Part shown: positions 25,001 through 33,468 of the stretch, piece after piece
Numbering within the stretch: the first letter of the stretch is position 1
Layout of the letters: every line of letters starts with the position of its first letter
Assembly: GCA_007280515.1 (NCBI GenBank)
Contig: QYPL01000014.1
Span: 124,001 to 188,000, forward strand
Length of the DNA: 64,000 nt
Direction: 5' to 3'
Origin: Sediminibacterium sp.
GTDB lineage: Bacteria; Bacteroidota; Bacteroidia; Chitinophagales; Chitinophagaceae
Translations under genes and position numbers: made by a program
Notes under the pieces: generated by a model
Databases searched by the model: none
Seen by the model: the letters and a program-made list of their open reading frames with translations, nothing else
What the model was told of the DNA's origin: nothing

Positions 25001-25830
25001 CAGTCATTGGAATTGGTTTAATGGGAGGTTCACTGGCTTTGTCTTTGAAAAAGAAAGGCATGGTATCCAATGTCATTGGAGTGGATCAAAACATGGAACA
25101 CCAAAAACTGGCTTTGCAATTAGGCATTGTGGATGAAATCATGTCTTTAGAAGATGCGATAGCAGCTTCTGATTTGATTGCCATTGCAACACCTATTAAC
25201 GTAGCTGAAAATTTATTGCCCACTATTTTAAACTTAGTGAACAAGCAAGTTGTTTTTGATTTAGGTTCTACTAAAGAAAGTATTGTAAACATTGCCAAAG
25301 CGCATATTAACAAAGGTCGTTTTGTTCCTACCCATCCAATGTGGGGAACAGAATTCAGTGGTCCAGCAGCCGCACAAGATGATGCTTTTGCTGAAAAAGC
25401 CACCATCATTTGTAATAAAGAGCAGGTGGATGCAGACGCTTTACAATTGGTAGAAAAAATGTATCAAGCTTTAGGTATGCACATGCTTTATATGGATGCC
25501 ATTAAACATGACATACATGTAGCGTATGTGAGTCATATCTCACATATCACTTCTTTTGCACTAGCCAATACTGTGTTAGAGAAGGAAAAAGAGTCTGATG
25601 CTATTTTTGAGTTAGCAAGTAGTGGTTTTGAAAGCACCGTTCGTTTGGCTAAGTCCAATGCGGAAATGTGGGTGCCCATTTTCATGCAAAATAAAGAAAA
25701 TGTATTAGATGTTTTGAATGAGCATATTAGTCAATTAAAAAAATTCAAGGCAAGTTTGGAAAAAGAAAATCCAGACTATCTCTTGGAATTGATTCAAAAT
25801 GCAAATCAAATAAAAAGAATTTTAAAATAA
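24991..25830 (+). CDS. tyrA: Prephenate dehydrogenase
   Basis: A 279-residue NAD(P)-dependent enzyme that makes 4-hydroxyphenylpyruvate from prephenate, for tyrosine. The N-terminal Rossmann motif is VIGIGLMGGSLALSL (residues 4-18). A conserved catalytic-region HPMWGTEFSGP lies at about 110-120, and the helical dimerisation domain follows with HDIHVAYVSHISH. There is no ACT domain at the C-terminus, so direct tyrosine feedback is not evident, which gives the upstream attenuator more weight. Confidence 0.93.
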   Translation: MRLTVIGIGLMGGSLALSLKKKGMVSNVIGVDQNMEHQKLALQLGIVDEIMSLEDAIAASDLIAIATPINVAENLLPTILNLVNKQVVFDLGSTKESIVNIAKAHINKGRFVPTHPMWGTEFSGPAAAQDDAFAEKATIICNKEQVDADALQLVEKMYQALGMHMLYMDAIKHDIHVAYVSHISHITSFALANTVLEKEKESDAIFELASSGFESTVRLAKSNAEMWVPIFMQNKENVLDVLNEHISQLKKFKASLEKENPDYLLELIQNANQIKRILK

Positions 25831-25876
25831 TTAAAAAAGCAAAGCACTTTAAGTGACTAAGCAAAAAATAGAAAAA

Positions 25877-27697
25877 ATGAAGAAGAAAGAAGAAGTAGAA
25901 ATAAAAAATGATTTAATAGAAGCCGTAAAGTCGAAAAAAACATTTACTGAAATTGGTATTAATGATCAATTGGTTAAGGCCGTTACAGAATTAGGCTATA
26001 CGCATGCCACTGAAATTCAAGAGCGTTCTATTCCGGTTTTAATAAGTGGAACCAAGGATTTTATTGGTTTAGCACAAACAGGTACTGGAAAAACAGCCGC
26101 CTTTGGTTTGCCCTTATTACAATTAATTAAAACGGCAGATAAATTCCCCCAAGCCTTAGTGGTTTGTCCAACTAGAGAATTATGTATGCAAATTGTAAAC
26201 GAAATGAATTTGTTTAAAAAGCATATTCCAGGTTTGCAAGTATTAGCAGTTTATGGCGGAACTTCTATTGGACTACAAATTAAAGATTTAAAAAGAGGTG
26301 TACAAGTAGTAGTAGCCACTCCTGGTAGGTTAATTGATTTAATAGAAAGAAAGGCTATTAATTTAGAAAAGATTGAATACGTTGTTTTAGATGAGGCCGA
26401 TGAAATGTTAAATATGGGTTTCCAAGACGATATTGAATTTATCTTAAAAAATACACCTAATAGAGAAAGTATCTGGTTATTTAGTGCGACTATGCCTGCT
26501 GAAATTAGAAAAGTAAGTAAGCGTTACATGAAAGAGCCAGTGGAAGTAACTATTGGTAAGGTTAATGCGACGAACAAAAGTATTGACCATCAGTACTATT
26601 TAACTTCTGCACAACATCGTTATGAGACTTTAAAAAGAATCATCGATTTTAATCCAGGCATTTATGGTATCATCTTTACTAGAACCAAGGCCGATGCGCA
26701 AGAAGTAGCGCAGCGTTTAACGCGTGAGGGTTATGATATTGATGCCATCCATGGCGATTTAACACAACAACAACGTGATAGAGTCATGGGTCAATTCCGT
26801 GAAAAGAGTTTACAATTATTAATTGCCACCGATGTAGCTGCAAGAGGTATTGACGTAAAGGGTATTACCCACGTTATCAATTTTGAATTACCGGATGATG
26901 TAGAAGTGTATACCCATAGAAGTGGAAGAACTGGTCGTGCAGGTAGTGAAGGTATTTGTATATCTATTGTACATGCGCGTGAGTCTTACCGTTTGCGTCA
27001 GATTGAAAACATGAACAAGTGTACTTTCCATAAATTAGATATTCCTAGTGGTAAGGATGTTTGTAGAAAACAATTTTTCCATGTAATGGATAAATTAATG
27101 TCTACCGATGTAAGCCATGGCGATTATGAAACTTATGTTCCAATGCTAGCAGAGAAATTTGCTGATATGAGTAAGGAAGAAATTTTAAAGCGTGTCGCTG
27201 CTTTAGAGTTCAACCGTTTTTTAAGTTATTATGAGAATGCACAGGATTTAAATATTCGTGCAGCCGATAAAGGACGTCGTGAGCCGATGCAACAACAAGA
27301 TCGTAACCGTGATAGAGGTCGTCAAGAATTTGGTGGCGCCGATCGTGGTCGCAAAAGAAGTAATGATCGTGGAATGGAGCGTAGTTCATCAGATCGAGGA
27401 AGTCGCGGTGCAGAAAGAGGCGCTAGCGGTTACACTCGTTTATTTGTGAACTTAGGTACCAAGGATGGTTTTTACAAGGCTAGTTTTTTACAATTTATTT
27501 TAGACATGAGCGATTTAAGAAAAGAAGCTTTAGGAAAAATAGATATGCGTGATATGAATAGCTGGGTAGAAATTGAGTCAGGTGCTGCTATGCAAATGAT
27601 TAATGCCCTAGATGGTAAAAACTATAAAGGGCGTCGTATTAGAATGAATGATGCAGATAGTGGTGGACCTAAAGGCTTTTCTAAAAGAGAGGGTTAA
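25877..27697 (+). CDS. DEAD-box RNA helicase with DbpA-like RNA-binding domain
   Basis: About 606 residues. All core motifs are present: AQTGTGKT (I), PTREL (Ia), DEAD at about 172-175 in VLDEADEML (II), SATMP (III), TDVAARGID (V) and HRSGRTGRAG (VI). A basic Arg/Gly/Asp-rich linker (about 465-520) leads to a C-terminal RRM-like domain of the DbpA-RBD/CsdA type (YTRLFVNLGTKDGFYKASFL). Such helicases remodel ribosome precursors or structured mRNA. It lies between tyrA and the DAHP synthase gene, all on one strand, with gaps of 46 and 92 bases, so it may be transcribed with the aro operon. The frame is open back to GTG 25853, but ATG 25877 is preferred. Confidence 0.93.
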   Translation: MKKKEEVEIKNDLIEAVKSKKTFTEIGINDQLVKAVTELGYTHATEIQERSIPVLISGTKDFIGLAQTGTGKTAAFGLPLLQLIKTADKFPQALVVCPTRELCMQIVNEMNLFKKHIPGLQVLAVYGGTSIGLQIKDLKRGVQVVVATPGRLIDLIERKAINLEKIEYVVLDEADEMLNMGFQDDIEFILKNTPNRESIWLFSATMPAEIRKVSKRYMKEPVEVTIGKVNATNKSIDHQYYLTSAQHRYETLKRIIDFNPGIYGIIFTRTKADAQEVAQRLTREGYDIDAIHGDLTQQQRDRVMGQFREKSLQLLIATDVAARGIDVKGITHVINFELPDDVEVYTHRSGRTGRAGSEGICISIVHARESYRLRQIENMNKCTFHKLDIPSGKDVCRKQFFHVMDKLMSTDVSHGDYETYVPMLAEKFADMSKEEILKRVAALEFNRFLSYYENAQDLNIRAADKGRREPMQQQDRNRDRGRQEFGGADRGRKRSNDRGMERSSSDRGSRGAERGASGYTRLFVNLGTKDGFYKASFLQFILDMSDLRKEALGKIDMRDMNSWVEIESGAAMQMINALDGKNYKGRRIRMNDADSGGPKGFSKREG

Positions 27698-27789
27698 TTA
27701 GAAAAATCAATAGTATAGTTAAAAAAGAGAGATCAAAAAACAGGTTGGAAAAAGTAAAATAAAATATTCAAATATTAAAATTCGGAAAA

Positions 27790-28875
27790 ATGGGAGACTT
27801 AACAGAACAACAAGAAAAAGTAAGCATTTTATTAAAAAAATCGCCCTTGATTATTTCTGGTCCTTGTAGTGCGGAGACCGAAGAACAAGTGATGCAAACA
27901 GCGATTCGTTTAGCTGCTACTGGTAAAGTAGATATTATGCGTGCAGGCATATGGAAGCCAAGAACCAGACCCGGAAGTTTTGAAGGTATTGGAACAAAAG
28001 GTTTGCCATGGATGCAACAAGCTAAAAAAGAAACAGGTTTGCCTATTGCTATAGAAGTAGCGACTGCTAAGCAAGTAGAAGATGCTTTACATTTTGGTGT
28101 GGATGTATTATGGATAGGTGCACGTACCACTGTGAACCCTTTTAGTGTGCAAGAAATTGCAGACTCATTAAAAGGAGTGAAAGTGCCTGTACTTATTAAA
28201 AATCCCATTAATCCAGATTTAGAATTATGGATTGGTGGCATGGAACGTATTGCCAAAGCAGGTATTGAAGAATTAGGTCTCATTCACCGTGGATTTAGTT
28301 CTTATGGAAATACTGAATACCGTAATGCACCTATGTGGCATTTGGCCATTGAAATGAAACGTCGTTATCCAGGTATTCCTATGATCAATGACCCTTCACA
28401 TATTTGTGGACGCCGCGATATTTTACAAGAAGTAGCACAACAAGCCATTGACTTAGACTTTGATGGTTTAATTATTGAATCGCATATCGACCCAGACAAT
28501 GCTTGGAGTGACGCGAAACAACAAATTACCCCTGAGGTATTGAAAACAATGTTGGAAGCCATTCGTTGGAGAAAAGAAGACGTTGCTTCTGCTGAATATC
28601 ATGCAGCGCTAGAAAAATTACGTCAACAAATTAATCAATTAGATGATGAGTTGTTACAAGTTTTATCAACGCGTATGAAAGTGGCTGAAAAAATTGGCGA
28701 GTATAAGAAAAATAATGATATCACTATTTTACAAACCAATCGTTGGAATGAAATTTTAGAGCGTGCGGTAGGTAAAGGAAGTAAAGTAGGCTTAAGTGAA
28801 GACTTTATCACTAAGTACATGGACGCCGTGCATATGGAAAGTATCAATCATCAAAATAAAATAATGAATAGCTAG
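27790..28875 (+). CDS. Bifunctional DAHP synthase / chorismate mutase
   Basis: A 361-residue fusion. Residues 1-260 are a KdsA-like (type I-beta) 3-deoxy-7-phosphoheptulonate synthase with SGPCSAETEEQ (about 18-28), MRAGIWKPRTRPGSFEGIG and INDPSHICGRRD. Residues about 270-355 are an AroQ-type chorismate mutase (LEKLRQQINQLDDELLQVL). It therefore catalyses both the first committed step of the shikimate pathway and the branch step to prephenate. In fusions of this kind the mutase domain commonly mediates feedback by prephenate or chorismate. Downstream genes aroB, aroA and aroC continue the pathway. Confidence 0.95.
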   Translation: MGDLTEQQEKVSILLKKSPLIISGPCSAETEEQVMQTAIRLAATGKVDIMRAGIWKPRTRPGSFEGIGTKGLPWMQQAKKETGLPIAIEVATAKQVEDALHFGVDVLWIGARTTVNPFSVQEIADSLKGVKVPVLIKNPINPDLELWIGGMERIAKAGIEELGLIHRGFSSYGNTEYRNAPMWHLAIEMKRRYPGIPMINDPSHICGRRDILQEVAQQAIDLDFDGLIIESHIDPDNAWSDAKQQITPEVLKTMLEAIRWRKEDVASAEYHAALEKLRQQINQLDDELLQVLSTRMKVAEKIGEYKKNNDITILQTNRWNEILERAVGKGSKVGLSEDFITKYMDAVHMESINHQNKIMNS

Positions 28876-28973
28876 TTTGTACTTATAATTTTGTACATAC
28901 AATATATTACAATTATAAAGTCTGTACTTCTCATTCAAGCTAATAGTCATTACTTTTTGTAAAGTATATATAA

Positions 28974-29996
28974 ATGAAAAACTGGAAAGTAAAATTTTCG
29001 TCTCAGACAGTATCTTTTTTTTTAGAGGGTAAGTTTGCTGCTATTGATAAAATGGTAGACAAGTCTAATGCTTTTTACATTACAGATGAAAATGTATATG
29101 CCTTACATCAAAAAAAATTCAAAGGAAAGAAAACTATTGTCATTCCTGCTGGGGAAGAGCATAAGCATCAAGCTACCACTGACTTTATTATTGAAGCCTT
29201 ACTTAATCTAGGCGCCACAAGAGAGGCGGTATTAATTGGTGTGGGCGGTGGTGTGGTCACTGATATGGTAGGTTATGTGGCAGGTATTTACATGCGTGGA
29301 GTAGCGGTAGGTTTTGTGCCTACTACTATTTTAGCCATGGTAGACGCTTCTATTGGTGGAAAAAATGGAATTGATGTTGGATTGTATAAAAATATGGTAG
29401 GCTTAATAAGACAACCCTCTTTTTTAGTATACGACATTGATTTTTTAAAAACCTTACCCAAACATCAGTGGGAAAACGGGTTTGCAGAAATAATTAAACA
29501 CGCTGCCATTAAAGATGCGGCTATGATGAAGGCTTTAGCAAGTCATGACTTGTCTTATTATCAGAAAAATAAAAAAGCCTTACAGCTTTTAATAGAAAAG
29601 AATGTACATATTAAAGTGAAAGTAGTTCAACAAGATGAGTTTGAAAAAGGCGCTCGCAAGTTACTGAACTTTGGACATACCCTTGGACATGCCATTGAAA
29701 ACCAACATGCTTTATTACATGGCCATGCTATTAGTATTGGTATGGTGTATGCTGCTAAAATTTCTCAAGTAATAGAAGGTTTTAATGATACGGGTTTATT
29801 AGTAGATACTTTGAAAAAATATGGGCTACCCACTAGTATGCGTTTTGATATAGACCAAGCCATGCAAATTATGCAGAAGGATAAGAAAAAGACAGGGGCA
29901 TCGATGCAATATGTACTACTGAAAAAAATGGGAAAGGCAGTGTATCAAACTGTACCAATGAAATCATTAGAAAAATTAATAAAATTGTATTCTTAA
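28974..29996 (+). CDS. aroB: 3-dehydroquinate synthase
   Basis: A 340-residue NAD- and metal-dependent enzyme that cyclises DAHP to 3-dehydroquinate. The nucleotide-binding motif is GVGGGVVTDMVGYVAGIYMR (about 92-111). Metal ligands lie in LNFGHTLGHAIE and LHGHAISIGMVYA. There is a 98-base AT-rich gap before it holding a possible TAATTTTG box (28886-28893), so an internal promoter is conceivable. aroA begins one base after its stop codon. Confidence 0.95.
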   Translation: MKNWKVKFSSQTVSFFLEGKFAAIDKMVDKSNAFYITDENVYALHQKKFKGKKTIVIPAGEEHKHQATTDFIIEALLNLGATREAVLIGVGGGVVTDMVGYVAGIYMRGVAVGFVPTTILAMVDASIGGKNGIDVGLYKNMVGLIRQPSFLVYDIDFLKTLPKHQWENGFAEIIKHAAIKDAAMMKALASHDLSYYQKNKKALQLLIEKNVHIKVKVVQQDEFEKGARKLLNFGHTLGHAIENQHALLHGHAISIGMVYAAKISQVIEGFNDTGLLVDTLKKYGLPTSMRFDIDQAMQIMQKDKKKTGASMQYVLLKKMGKAVYQTVPMKSLEKLIKLYS

Positions 29997-29997
29997 A

Positions 29998-31359
29998 ATG
30001 CGCGCGATAGTTCATCCAAGTAAACTAAGTGGTTCGCAAACAGCACCAGCGAGTAAAAGCTCTATGCAAAGGGCATGTGCTGCAGCTTTACTACATATTG
30101 GAAAAACTATTATCCATAATCCGGGTCATTCAAATGATGATATATCCGCCTTGGAAGTGATTCAAAAATTAGGGGCTGTTGTTGAAATAGAGAAACTATC
30201 TACTGAAAAAATAAATACTAGCACTATAGCCGTAAACTCTAATGGGGTAAAGCCCGTTGGTCCTGCAATGAACTGTGGTGAAAGTGGCTTAGGTATTAGA
30301 ATGTTTACACCTATTGCAGCATTAAGCGATCAATTGATAAACATAGAAGGCAGAGGAAGCCTGGTGAAAAGACCCATGCATTTTTTTGATGAGATATTAC
30401 CATTAGTGGGTGTAAAAGTACAGTCACAGAAAGGTTTTTTACCCATAGAAATTCAAGGTCCCTTAGTGCCAGCGAATATTACGATTGACGGTTCATTAAG
30501 TTCTCAATTCTTAACGGGTATGTTAATGGCTTATGCGGCTAGCGAAAAGCATAACGTTGAAATTAAAGTCATAGACTTAAAAAGTAAACCCTATATCGAT
30601 TTAACTTTATCGGTTTTAAATGCATTTGGTTGGAAGGTAGAACATACGAATTATGAAAGCTTTCGTTTTTTAGCGCATGCGCCATTAAAACCTTTGATAG
30701 AATATACGGTGGAAGGAGACTGGAGTGGCGCTGCTTTTTTATTAGTAGCAGGTGCTATTGCAGGTCCCATAAAAGTAAAAGGGTTGCAATTAAATTCTAC
30801 ACAGGCCGATAAAAAAATAATGGAAGCGCTTCAAACAGCAAAGGCAAATATGAAGCTAGAGGAAGATGGAATTTTGATAGGCCCTGCAGAGAATATTACA
30901 AGTAATAACTCTAAAAATAACTTTAAAGATAATTCTAATGATAATTCTATTAATTCAATTGGGTTAACGGCTTTTGAATTTGATGCCACAGATTGCCCCG
31001 ATTTATTTCCTCCACTTGTTGCATTAGCAATTGTTTGTAATGGTATTACCAAAATAAAGGGAGTGAGCAGGCTTGCACATAAAGAAAGTGATAGAGGGCT
31101 TAGTTTGCAAACAGAATTTGCAAAAATGGGCATTCAAATAGATTTACAGGGAGACGAAATGCTTATTCATGGGGGAGCTGTCATTCAATCAGCTACTGTT
31201 TTCTCTCAACACGATCATAGAATTGCCATGGCATGTGGGGTGGCGGCTTTAGTGGCTAATGGTCCTATTGAAATTACAGAAGCGGAAGCGATCAATAAAT
31301 CTTATACCGATTTCTTTACCCATTTGCAAGAATTGGGGGCGAAAGTAGATATACAATAA
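29998..31359 (+). CDS. aroA: 5-enolpyruvylshikimate-3-phosphate synthase
   Basis: A 453-residue EPSP synthase, about 25 longer than the E. coli enzyme. Active-site patches are recognisable: SKSSMQRACAA (shikimate-3-phosphate contact), NCGESGLGIRMF, GSLSSQFLTGML and HDHRIAMACG. An Asn/Ser-rich stretch at about residues 302-321 looks like an inserted surface loop; its DNA holds small direct repeats (GATAATTCTA twice). The catalytic residues around it (FDATDCPDLFPPL) are intact, so activity should be preserved. Short linker to aroB implies coupling. Confidence 0.95.
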   Translation: MRAIVHPSKLSGSQTAPASKSSMQRACAAALLHIGKTIIHNPGHSNDDISALEVIQKLGAVVEIEKLSTEKINTSTIAVNSNGVKPVGPAMNCGESGLGIRMFTPIAALSDQLINIEGRGSLVKRPMHFFDEILPLVGVKVQSQKGFLPIEIQGPLVPANITIDGSLSSQFLTGMLMAYAASEKHNVEIKVIDLKSKPYIDLTLSVLNAFGWKVEHTNYESFRFLAHAPLKPLIEYTVEGDWSGAAFLLVAGAIAGPIKVKGLQLNSTQADKKIMEALQTAKANMKLEEDGILIGPAENITSNNSKNNFKDNSNDNSINSIGLTAFEFDATDCPDLFPPLVALAIVCNGITKIKGVSRLAHKESDRGLSLQTEFAKMGIQIDLQGDEMLIHGGAVIQSATVFSQHDHRIAMACGVAALVANGPIEITEAEAINKSYTDFFTHLQELGAKVDIQ

Positions 31360-31390
31360 ATTTCTTACCTTGTATTAACGAAATAAAAAT

Positions 31391-32404
31391 ATGAACAAAT
31401 TCGGGACCTTATTTACAGTACAAATTTTTGGCGAGTCGCATGGTGCTTGTGTGGGTATTACTATTGATGGTTGCCCAGCGGGTTTACCATTACAAGTAGC
31501 AGATTTTGAAGAAGATATGGAGCGCCGTAAAGGGGGTAAGCAGAAAGGAACAACACCACGTCAAGAAGATGATATACCTATTTTTAAAGCAGGTTTATTT
31601 AATAATATTAGTACAGGAGCACCTATCATGATGCTTTTCGAAAATAATAATACTAGAAGTGGTGATTATGAAAAACAACGTGCTGTGCCAAGACCTGGTC
31701 ATGCCGATTTTACAGCGCACCATAAATTTGGCGGCTTTGAAGATTATAGAGGGGGAGGACATTTCAGTGGAAGGTTAACAGCTGCCTTGGTGGGTGCCGG
31801 TGTAGTGGCAAAGAAATTATTAAATGCAGGAAAAATAGAAGAAATAATTAAAGTAGAAGCTACTATTAAAAGTATTGGCGGAGAATCAGATGTAGAAAAA
31901 GGAATACAGAAAGCTATTGAACAAAAAGATAGTGTAGGCGGTATTGTTGAATGTGTGGTGAAAGGATTGCCCATAGGATTAGGAGAACATTTTTTTAATT
32001 CAGTGGAGTCTTTAATTAGCCATGCAGTTTTTGCTATTCCTGCTATTCGTGGTATTGAATTTGGAACTGGCTTTGCTGCGGCTAACATGTTTGGTGCGGA
32101 TCATAATGATGCTATTATAGACGCTTCAGGAAAAACAAAAACCAATCATGCAGGTGGCGTGGTAGGGGGTTATACGAATGGCAATGACCTAGTATTTAGA
32201 ATTGCGGTGAAACCAACTTCTTCTACCCCCAAAGAACAAGTAACGCTAAATTGGGAAACCAATGAAACAGCGCCCTTTTCAGTAAAAGGAAGACACGATT
32301 TATGTATAGCCCTAAGAGTGCCTGTCGTTTTAGAAGCAGTCACTGCCATTGTGCTTGCAGACTTAATGTTAATAGATCAAAAAATTCCAAGAATCATTAA
32401 ATAA
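31391..32404 (+). CDS. aroC: Chorismate synthase
   Basis: A 337-residue FMN-dependent enzyme that converts EPSP to chorismate, the last common aromatic step. Signature segments are FGESHGACVGITIDGCPAGL (residues 13-32), RPGHADFTAHHKFGGFEDYR with GGGHFSGRLTAA, and GRHDLCIALRVPVVLEA near the C-terminus. It is the last recognisable pathway gene of the cluster. aroE, aroK and a 3-dehydroquinate dehydratase gene are not in the window. Confidence 0.95.
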   Translation: MNKFGTLFTVQIFGESHGACVGITIDGCPAGLPLQVADFEEDMERRKGGKQKGTTPRQEDDIPIFKAGLFNNISTGAPIMMLFENNNTRSGDYEKQRAVPRPGHADFTAHHKFGGFEDYRGGGHFSGRLTAALVGAGVVAKKLLNAGKIEEIIKVEATIKSIGGESDVEKGIQKAIEQKDSVGGIVECVVKGLPIGLGEHFFNSVESLISHAVFAIPAIRGIEFGTGFAAANMFGADHNDAIIDASGKTKTNHAGGVVGGYTNGNDLVFRIAVKPTSSTPKEQVTLNWETNETAPFSVKGRHDLCIALRVPVVLEAVTAIVLADLMLIDQKIPRIIK

Positions 32405-32413
32405 TAATTATTT

Positions 32414-32722
32414 ATGGAAAGCGAATATATATACCACATAACTACTTTAAAAGAGTGGGAAGCTGCTAAATTAAAGAACGAGTACACGCCTGTTACCTAT
32501 GAGCAGGATGGTTTTATACACTGTTCTGTTGAAAAACAAATTCCAGGTGTACTAGATCGCTTTTATAAAGGTCAAATAGGATTGGTAAAATTAAAAATTG
32601 AAAAAGAAAAAGTGCAAAGACCCGTACTATTTGAATTAGCACTGGATTTAGATGAATTATTCCCCCATATTTATGGGCCATTAAACCTAGACAGTGTAGT
32701 GGAAGTAATTACAATTAACTAA
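32414..32722 (+). CDS. DUF952 family protein
   Basis: A 102-residue soluble protein matching DUF952: YHITTLKEWEAAK near the start, DGFIHCSVEKQIPGV in the middle and FPHIYGPLNLDSVVEV at the end. Function is unestablished; the fold is related to ADP-ribosyltransferase-like small domains by family description. It begins nine bases after the aroC stop, so it may be the last gene of the aromatic transcript without a known link to the pathway. Confidence 0.82.
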   Translation: MESEYIYHITTLKEWEAAKLKNEYTPVTYEQDGFIHCSVEKQIPGVLDRFYKGQIGLVKLKIEKEKVQRPVLFELALDLDELFPHIYGPLNLDSVVEVITIN

Positions 32723-32800
32723 TTATTTATATAAAGCTAATTACTTAATTAAATTACATATAAAGCTTAGTTTTTTTAAAGTTTATATAAAGAATACTCT

Positions 32801-33313
32801 ATGAATATTAAATTAAACTTCTTTTTTATTTTAGTATTCCCTCTACTATGTGCTATTCAGCTTCTTGCTCAAAATAATACCCAAAAAATTTATCCTACTA
32901 GTTTAACTACCATTAACTTTTTGGACAGTGCTGCTGTAAAAAAGTACCATAAAAAAATTGATACCCACCGAATCAAGATAGAATTAAATCACATTACGGG
33001 TATTGCTAGTTTTTATAGTGCCAATTTAGATGGTACCTTAACGGCTACTGGTGAAATTTTTAAAAATAGTAAATATACAGCGGCTTGTAATTTGTATAAG
33101 TTAAATACTTTAGTGTGCGTAACTAATATGAGAAATGGGAGGTCTGTACTTGTTAGAATTAATGACCGTATGCATCCTAGTATGTTAAAATTGGGCAGGG
33201 TAGTAGACCTAAGCTCTACGGCTGCCAAAAAATTACATTTAAGTACTAAAGGAATTGTCAAAGTAGCACTTGATGCTGTGGGGTATTCTAAAATCAACCC
33301 TAAAAAGCAGTAG
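32801..33313 (+). CDS. RlpA-like double-psi beta-barrel protein, exported
   Basis: A 170-residue protein with a signal peptide (ends LLAQN, about residue 25) and a DPBB domain at about 65-155. It holds GIASFYSANLDGTLTATGEI, VRINDRMHPSM and GRVVDLSSTAAKKL. RlpA proteins are lytic transglycosylases or peptidoglycan-binding proteins at division septa. Here the motif A-T-A-S-Y-Y is FYSAN, and the usual asparagine-rich DRGP is DRMHP, so catalytic competence is uncertain. No SPOR domain. A closer RlpA-like lipoprotein is at 63252. Confidence 0.82.
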   Translation: MNIKLNFFFILVFPLLCAIQLLAQNNTQKIYPTSLTTINFLDSAAVKKYHKKIDTHRIKIELNHITGIASFYSANLDGTLTATGEIFKNSKYTAACNLYKLNTLVCVTNMRNGRSVLVRINDRMHPSMLKLGRVVDLSSTAAKKLHLSTKGIVKVALDAVGYSKINPKKQ

Positions 33314-33359
33314 ACTATTCAAGGATAATCTTTAATTTACACTTAATAAAAATTTGTTC

Positions 33360-33431
33360 AAGCAAAATAAACCTACATAGTAAAATATACCTTCTTGGTA
33401 TAATAAACCTTCTTGGTAAAATACTCCTTCT
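33360..33431 (+). repeat. Four tandem 18-bp repeats
   Basis: Four adjoining 18-base units: AAGCAAAATAAACCTACA, TAGTAAAATATACCTTCT, TGGTATAATAAACCTTCT and TGGTAAAATACTCCTTCT. They share the core TAAAATA(A/T)ACCTTCT. The array sits between the RlpA-like and OmpA-like genes and ends about 38 bases before the latter's start. Confidence 0.8.
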
Positions 33432-33468
33432 TCTTAAAAGAAATAATTTTAGAAAAATGCACAATAGT

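Noticed and set aside
30831-31133. Reverse-strand ORF inside aroA
   Set aside because: Lies wholly within a well-conserved gene, and part of it is simply the complement of the Asn-rich insertion.
33360-33431. Possible CRISPR array
   Set aside because: The 18-bp units are directly adjoining with no spacers, and there are no cas genes.
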